From Cerina litoralis (GTDB lineage: Bacteria; Bacteroidota; Bacteroidia; Flavobacteriales; Flavobacteriaceae), in the NCBI GenBank assembly GCA_022008415.1, contig JAIRBC010000006.1, positions 120,437 to 184,436 of the forward strand: 64,000 bases of DNA. Reading direction: 5' to 3'. Every line of letters starts with the position of its first letter. The stretch's first letter is position 1. Of the stretch, positions 58,822-64,000 are shown in pieces. The notes below the pieces were generated by a model, which searched no databases, was not told where the DNA came from, and was given only the letters and a program-made list of their open reading frames with translations. Made by a program: the position numbers and the translations under genes.

Positions 58822-59374
58822 TGAGATCGGCCTTGGGGTAGTGGCCACAGAATTCATTCCCGCGGTTACCATTACCTGGGTGTTGGATAAACTGGATCGG
58901 GAATTTGCTCCCACGGAACTACAGAACATGGAACCGCTCTATCAAAATATCCTTGATACTTATTGTTTTAGGAACAACAAAGACAATTTTGTTCTTTGTT
59001 GGGACAACAGCAGGTATGTAAACCACAGTTTCAATTCCAACTGCCTGACCACGGCCTACGATTTTGAGCTGGCCATCAAGGACAGCTATCCCGGGGAGCA
59101 GCTCACGGACGATTATGGCTATCTCAATATTCCCCAGCCGTTTAAAGGCGTAGATGAAGGAACGCGACGCAAGGTGGTTTATCCGGACGACCTTTTGAGG
59201 TATTACAAGGTTTGGGATAAAAAATTATTAAAGATCTTTGGAAAAATTCCTAAATTGGACCAGCCTTTACAACAATTGCTTCCAGATAATGTTTGGAACG
59301 AAATCCTTACTGTTTCCGAGAACAAAAAGGAAATGGGCTCCATTTTGAAGAATTACTACAACGGAACGGATTGA
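58784..59374 (+). CDS. SET-domain protein
   Basis: A 196-residue protein starting at the ATG at 58784. The core resembles SET-domain lysine methyltransferases: GLGVVATEFIPAVTITWV at the start, RYVNHSFNSNC near 79-89 (the NHSxxPN-type motif forming the SAM pocket, here with FNSN), and PGEQLTDDYGYLN (GEExTxDYG type). The post-SET zinc motif is absent. Bacterial SET proteins are often stand-alone and their substrates mostly unknown. The N-terminal extension before the SET core is very short. Confidence 0.8.
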   Translation: MVHPKTELKFINNEIGLGVVATEFIPAVTITWVLDKLDREFAPTELQNMEPLYQNILDTYCFRNNKDNFVLCWDNSRYVNHSFNSNCLTTAYDFELAIKDSYPGEQLTDDYGYLNIPQPFKGVDEGTRRKVVYPDDLLRYYKVWDKKLLKIFGKIPKLDQPLQQLLPDNVWNEILTVSENKKEMGSILKNYYNGTD

Positions 59375-59397
59375 GGTGTTGTATCATTTGTTAGGTT

Positions 59398-62153
59398 TTA
59401 ATTTTTTACGCCGTACAGTTTCATCTGTTGCATGGACCAAGGGGTTTTCAGGTCTTCGTTTAGGCTTTTAGACAGCTCGATTTTTATGAATTTTGCCTTT
59501 GTGCGGTTTAGGGTAATGGTTGATAATGGCCGGTTACCCATTTTTTGCGCAATAGCCTTCCATTCCGCACCGTCAAGGGATAGGCTTACCACGTAGTCAC
59601 GCGGATAAGTTTGGATAGGGGGCGGGGAGCCTGGCCTCCAACCCCGGCTGATAGGTTTAGAATAAAAATCGATCTCTGCTAAGGCAACGGGCTGCGGAAG
59701 TTCTATTTGGTACCACATCCCTTTTTGTTGCATCTCTCCCGTTGACCATCCCTCAAAATTAAAAGCACTTGCCGGAGCGGTCTTCCCCCCTACCCGGGTA
59801 GGGGCATTATGGCTGGCGGTAATTTTCCATGTCTCGGTCGGAACCATTAGTTGGGGTGTCGATGTCCGTAATTCGGGATACTTATAGGCTTGCTTTTGAC
59901 CAATAGAACTACTTCTTATTTCGGCTACTTCTTTAGGTGATACTATTGTGGACTCGTTGTCAAGATTAAGTCTTATGTACGAAAGGACCGAAGCTATCCA
60001 ATCATCGGATTGGTCACCCATCCCTACCATAATGGACCCTGGATATGTCTTGCCCGCTATAGGGCCTTCCAAGCCGTGGAGAACTACCTTGGTCACGTAT
60101 TCCTTCTGACCTTGTACCCGCAACGAATTTGCTAGGGGCGGGGCCATCGTAAGACCATTGCCCATTGGGGTACCGGTACCGTCCGTGCCATGGCATTGTA
60201 CGCAGAGCTCGTTAAAAATAATCTTGCCCCGTGCTAAACGGGAATTTTCTTCCTCTGTTAACGAATCCCCATAAAGGGTCTCTATCTCCTCCGTTTTTGG
60301 TCGATCTAAAATTTGTTTCCCGACCACCTGTATACCTTTTGCCTTGTTGTTATTCATTAGGGACTGTAGACGTTCATTGAAGAATGGAATTTTAAGCAAT
60401 TGTGAGGTTAGTACCGCTTGGATTGCCACATCCGTATTGGGATCTTCCATTAGTTCTAAATAATTGGTGGCGAAAGATTTATTACCGGTTTTATATAAAG
60501 TTTCACTCGCCCTTAGTGCCTGGATGCGCATCCTAGGTTCCGGGTCTTTAAATAGTTCAATGACCAGTTCGGGGTCTAACGCATCCAAGCCTTCCAAGGA
60601 CCAGAGCGCATGGAACCTGGCCAGTAGATTGTGGCTGTTACGTGCCATGGTTTTTAATTGGGGCGCAATGGATTTATCCTGGTGCAGGACAATCAGTTGT
60701 TGGGCCTTGTCCCGCCACCAACCGTTGGGGTGTTCCAAGTGCTTCACGAGTTGGGCCGGTGTTTCCTCTAACATATTTGGTCTGGTTCTATCGCGTTCCA
60801 TTCCATCGTACGTAATACGCCATATCCTACCCAACCCTATGACCTTGTCCATTTGGAACTGTTCTATTTTTGTCCTTAGATAAGTGCCTTTCTGCGTCCA
60901 CTGTCCTTCTTGAATGATCCCGTGGTACATATCGACAATATACAACGTGCCGTCGGGTGCCGTGGCCATATCTACCGGGCGGAAAAGTGGATCCGAGGAG
61001 CGAAGAAATTCGGACTTTTGCTCTTGATACACATTGTGCAAGGTGGTAAGTCCTTCGGTTACTACGGGGTTTACTTGCCGTACGATCCGTGCCACGGGCT
61101 CCCCATAAAAATATTGACCTTCGAGAGATTTTGGCAATCGATCGCCCCTAAAAATATCGTTTCCGGCTGACCCGGTTACCTCGTTTGCAGAGCCGTCGGG
61201 CTTGCGTACCCTATCCATTCCCTCCTGAAAATCCTCCGTACCCATGGGTTCGCCCCAAGGAATTTTAAAACCTTCGGCATATTCTTCCTCTACTTCAAAA
61301 TTTCCATAATGTATCGGAAACTCAAAATAGGAAGGCACTCCACTTGCCCCGCCCTGAAACCAAACCTTGCCATCGTTATCGTGTGCAACACCCCATTGGG
61401 CATGGTTATAACCAGTTTTTTCCGAACGACCCCGTTCGGGGTTTCCCTTACCCTAAATGCGTTAACGGTACTATACAGCCAATTGTCCATACCCCAGTGC
61501 ATAAAGGCCTGCTGGTGCTCCACGTTGCCCGAACGGCCGTAGTGATTGGTAAACAGTTCCTTTTTATCCGCGATGCCGTCCCCGTTGGTATCGGTGTATT
61601 TATATACCTCGTCGGCATCGGATTCCATGGTCAGGATACAGTCTTTGCCATAAGGCAGTACAAATCGTGGAAAGACAAGATGATCTACAAAGGCGGTGCC
61701 CGTCTCATAGATTCCATCGTTGTCCTTATCCTCCCATCTGGAAATTCTGCTTACGGGCTCCAAGGTGCCATCCGAATCGGCGGTGAGCATATAACTGCGC
61801 AATTCCAGCACGTACATTCTCCCATTCCCGTCAAAGGCAATAGCGCCTGGTTGGTCTATTTGTGGTTCGGTCAATACAGGGGCGATACCGTATCCCGGAG
61901 GCAAATGCAGTTTTTTAGCCTCTTCTTCGGGATACAGCGGCAATATCGGTTTCTTGGGAGACAGATCGATACCTTTCCAGTCTTCGCTCTGTGGATCGGC
62001 ATCCTCGGGCAACGATATTTTTGGAAGCGTATCGGACATGGTACGAATTACTTTCGCGACAGGGTCGGGCTGTTTGTCCTTGTTGGAACAAGACCAGAAA
62101 AGGAAATTTGTCAGCAGTAAACAGAGGATGCAGATTCGACGGATGCGAACCAT
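59398..62153 (-). pseudogene. PVC-type dehydrogenase/cytochrome c lipoprotein split by a one-base frameshift
   Basis: One coding region is broken into two frames. The upstream part (62153 down to about 61421) has a lipoprotein-like signal (LFWSC) and a beta-propeller dehydrogenase domain (PPGYGIAPVLTEP, RMYVLELRSYM, WEDKDNDGIYETG). The frame is lost at a run of six As on the coding strand (plus-strand T run 61416-61421). One extra A would restore RKKTGYNHAQWGVAHDNDGK, and reading then continues as GKVWFQGGASGVPSYFEFP in the downstream frame. That part has HEAT-like repeats, a heme motif CVQCH (about 60193-60207) and a C-terminal F5/8-type discoidin domain. The family is the membrane-bound dehydrogenase/heme-binding group of Bacteroidota and Planctomycetes. 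True frameshift or base-calling error cannot be told apart here. Confidence 0.82.
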
Positions 62154-62364
62154 GTTGGACGATAATTGGAATCTCATTTTTGGGTTGGAATGTTGAAATT
62201 GGATGGGTTAAATTAGGGATTCTTCAGGAAGTGGACAAGTTTGTAGAAAGGCAGTATTTTTAAATTACATGAATTGACAAAGTATGTTTATCAATTTCCT
62301 TATCTTTTGGCTCCCTAAACCATACCGGCAAGCCCATGCATGCCGAAATTATAATTTTATTGAA

Positions 62365-63795
62365 ATGTACAAGTATCTTCTCCCGGTATTGCTCTTGTCC
62401 TTTGGTTCCTGCAAGCCAAAAGCAGAAAATAAAGAACCTATAAACAATCGTACTCCAAATATCGTTTTGATCATGACCGATGATCAGGGTTATCAGGATG
62501 TGGGTACCTTTGGCTCCCCGGATATCGAAACCCCCAATCTGGACCAAATGGCCAAGGAAGGCGTAAAGCTTACCAGTTACTATTCGGCCCAACCCATTTG
62601 TTCTGCCTCTAGGGCCGGCATTTTAACCGGTTGTTATCCAAATAGGTTAGGGATTCACAACGCCCTTATGCCCCACAGTAAAATCGGATTGAATCCGGAT
62701 GAAACTACCATTGCAGACATGCTCAAAGCCAACGGATACAAAACGGGCATCTTTGGTAAATGGCATTTGGGCGACAATCCCAAATTTATGCCCAACAATC
62801 AGGGATTCGATGAGTACTTTGGGATCTTATTTTCCAATGATATGTGGCCCTTCCATCCCCAACAAGGGACCGTGTTTAATTTTGATCCGTTGGAGGTGTA
62901 CCAAAATGAAAAGGTGGTAGATACCCTTACGGATCAATCCCAGCTGACAACACGGATTACGGAGCACAGTGTTAATTTTATCAATGAAAACAAGGACGGT
63001 CCATTTTTTCTTTACGTTGCCCATCCCATGCCGCACGTACCGCTCTTTGTTTCGGATAAATTTAAGGGAAAATCTAAAAGGGGGCTTTATGGCGATGTGA
63101 TCATGGAGATAGATTGGTCCGTGGGCCAGATACTCGAAACCTTGAAAAAGAATGGATTGGATGATAATACTATCGTCATATTTACGTCGGACAACGGTCC
63201 TTGGCTAGCCTATGGCAATCATGCAGGGAGCGCCTTGCCGTTTCGTGAAGGTAAGGGCACTTCTTGGGAAGGAGGGCAACGTGAGGCATTTATTGCACGA
63301 TGGCCTAATAAATTGGTGTCCGGTCGCACGATCGACGTTCCTGTAAACGGGATAGATATACTGCCCACTATTGCTGAAATAACCCATGCCAAATTGCCAG
63401 AAAAAACAATCGATGGAAAGAGCGCTTGGAGAGTTTTAACCGGCGAAAGTGACGAAAGTCCCCAAGACGCTTATTTCTTTTACTACCGGGTAAACGAGCT
63501 GCACGCGGTGCGCAATGGAAAATGGAAACTGTATTTCCCCCATACCTACCGAACTATGGACGGACAAACGCCCGGAAAGGATGGTTTGCCGGGTGAATAT
63601 AGGATGGTGGATGTAAAATCCATAGAACTTTATGACCTTTCAAAGGATATCGGTGAAACCCAAAATGTTGCTTCCCAACATCCCGATGTCGTTACAACGA
63701 TAAAGGGCTTAGCCGATAAAATGCGCTCCCGGCTCGGGGATTCCCTTACCGGGGTGGAAGGATCCGAAAATAGGGAGCCGGGAAGAGTAGACTAA
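62365..63795 (+). CDS. Sulfatase lipoprotein (formylglycine-dependent)
   Basis: A 476-residue enzyme starting at the ATG at 62365 (MYKYLLPVLLLSFGSC, lipobox with Cys 16). Sulfatase landmarks are IVLIMTDDQGYQDVG near 33-47 (metal Asp pair), the modification motif C79-S-A-S-R with GILTG, GIFGKWHLGDNP, HPMPHVPLF and FTSDNGPWLAYGNH near 275-288. It resembles arylsulfatase A/N-acetylgalactosamine-6-sulfatase types, so it is distinct from the one at 50755. It diverges from the frameshifted dehydrogenase with about 210 bases between. Likely acts on sulfated polysaccharide at the cell surface or periplasm; substrate unknown. Confidence 0.92.
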   Translation: MYKYLLPVLLLSFGSCKPKAENKEPINNRTPNIVLIMTDDQGYQDVGTFGSPDIETPNLDQMAKEGVKLTSYYSAQPICSASRAGILTGCYPNRLGIHNALMPHSKIGLNPDETTIADMLKANGYKTGIFGKWHLGDNPKFMPNNQGFDEYFGILFSNDMWPFHPQQGTVFNFDPLEVYQNEKVVDTLTDQSQLTTRITEHSVNFINENKDGPFFLYVAHPMPHVPLFVSDKFKGKSKRGLYGDVIMEIDWSVGQILETLKKNGLDDNTIVIFTSDNGPWLAYGNHAGSALPFREGKGTSWEGGQREAFIARWPNKLVSGRTIDVPVNGIDILPTIAEITHAKLPEKTIDGKSAWRVLTGESDESPQDAYFFYYRVNELHAVRNGKWKLYFPHTYRTMDGQTPGKDGLPGEYRMVDVKSIELYDLSKDIGETQNVASQHPDVVTTIKGLADKMRSRLGDSLTGVEGSENREPGRVD

Positions 63796-63903
63796 ATTTC
63801 AAACTCAAGGCCAAGTATCAAATTCAAACTCAAAAAGTTTAGATTATGTACAGGTAAGAGTTATAGATAGGGTTTAACTGTTTTTTAGATGTTAGCATTT
63901 GTT

Positions 63904-63930
63904 CCCCCTTTGAAGGGGGTAGGGGGATGT
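63904..63930. repeat. GC-rich inverted repeat of the CCCCCTTTGAAGGGGG type
   Basis: CCCCCTTTGAAGGGGG (63904-63919) is followed by TAGGGGGATGT. It resembles the stem of the dispersed repeat family and a common intergenic element of Bacteroidota. The preceding bases (63797-63835) hold TCAAACTCAA-type short repeats; the window ends in a run of Ts. Confidence 0.6.
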
Positions 63931-64000
63931 TTTGGAAATATGTTTAATGGATAAGTTCTATTCCTCTAGCCCTGAACTTTCAACTACCTTTTTTTTTTTT

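Noticed and set aside
1..64000. CRISPR array, tRNA genes, insertion sequences, prophage or toxin-antitoxin pairs
   Set aside because: No regularly spaced repeats with unique spacers, no tRNA-like cloverleaf with T-loop, and no transposase, integrase or phage protein was seen on either strand.

Overview
The window reads as chromosome of a marine member of the Flavobacteriaceae (Bacteroidota), of the Maribacter/Zobellia/Arenibacter kind; the genus is an inference. Supporting signs are TAnnTTTG promoter boxes, a type IX secretion type-B C-terminal domain next to PorP/SprF and OmpA-like partners, a fused CcoN-CcoO oxidase subunit, an L21 protein with a C-terminal extension, and sulfatase and uronate genes typical of algal-polysaccharide degraders. 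No tRNA, rRNA, CRISPR array, insertion sequence or phage gene was seen.

Layout. 1-1254: tail of a membrane protein, then rplU-rpmA behind a strong promoter and a leader that can fold into a hairpin followed by a terminator-like hairpin. 1584-7174: a three-gene cell-surface set (secreted type-B protein, PorP/SprF, OmpA/TPR/propeller lipoprotein-like partner). 7304-12508: ahcY, a phosphopantetheinyl transferase, and an overlapping operon of thiamine-binding protein, PnuC transporter, NadR-type kinase and DUF4301. 12611-19013: four small secreted PepSY-like paralogues, a structured RNA candidate, a sigma-54 response regulator and a hybrid histidine kinase. 19355-21923: a TPP riboswitch ahead of a TonB-dependent receptor. 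22217-28869: DUF4256, a quinone-reductase-like protein, an esterase, a Gfo/Idh/MocA oxidoreductase, a GH16 hydrolase, a PQQ-type sugar dehydrogenase and its cytochrome c. 28906-39229: the complete cbb3 oxidase locus (ccoI, S, NO, Q, P, G, H, a SafE-family protein, UspA). 39645-43528: sugar nucleotidyltransferase plus sugar kinase, HdeD, DUF481. 43661-54307: a uronate operon (SDR/uxuB-like, sulfatase, uxuA, kduI, kduD, DUF4861, TRAP transporter) with a divergent LacI regulator and a perfect operator palindrome. 54691-63795: ppc, small membrane protein, a second Gfo/Idh/MocA protein, a SET-domain protein, a frameshifted cytochrome-type dehydrogenase and a second sulfatase.

How the parts work together. 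The PepSY-like genes look like a local regulon: three of the four carry a 16-base box of the form TGGYAY-N5-TTYCA 30-40 bases before the expected leader, with TTTACACA-type sites about 100-130 bases further up, and they lie next to a sigma-54 activator and its hybrid kinase. The cbb3 locus has two identical ATGA-N6-TCAT palindromes placed at exactly the same distance from -7 boxes, which points to Crp/Fnr-type control of ccoI and ccoSNOQP. The uronate operon brings unsaturated uronates (KduI, KduD) and fructuronate (UxuB-like, UxuA) to the common product 2-keto-3-deoxygluconate, with TRAP uptake and a sulfatase for sulfated substrate; the KDG kinase and aldolase are not in the window.

A family of dispersed intergenic repeats (three clear copies with a shared RGCCCGAC core, plus related GC-rich elements) punctuates the window.
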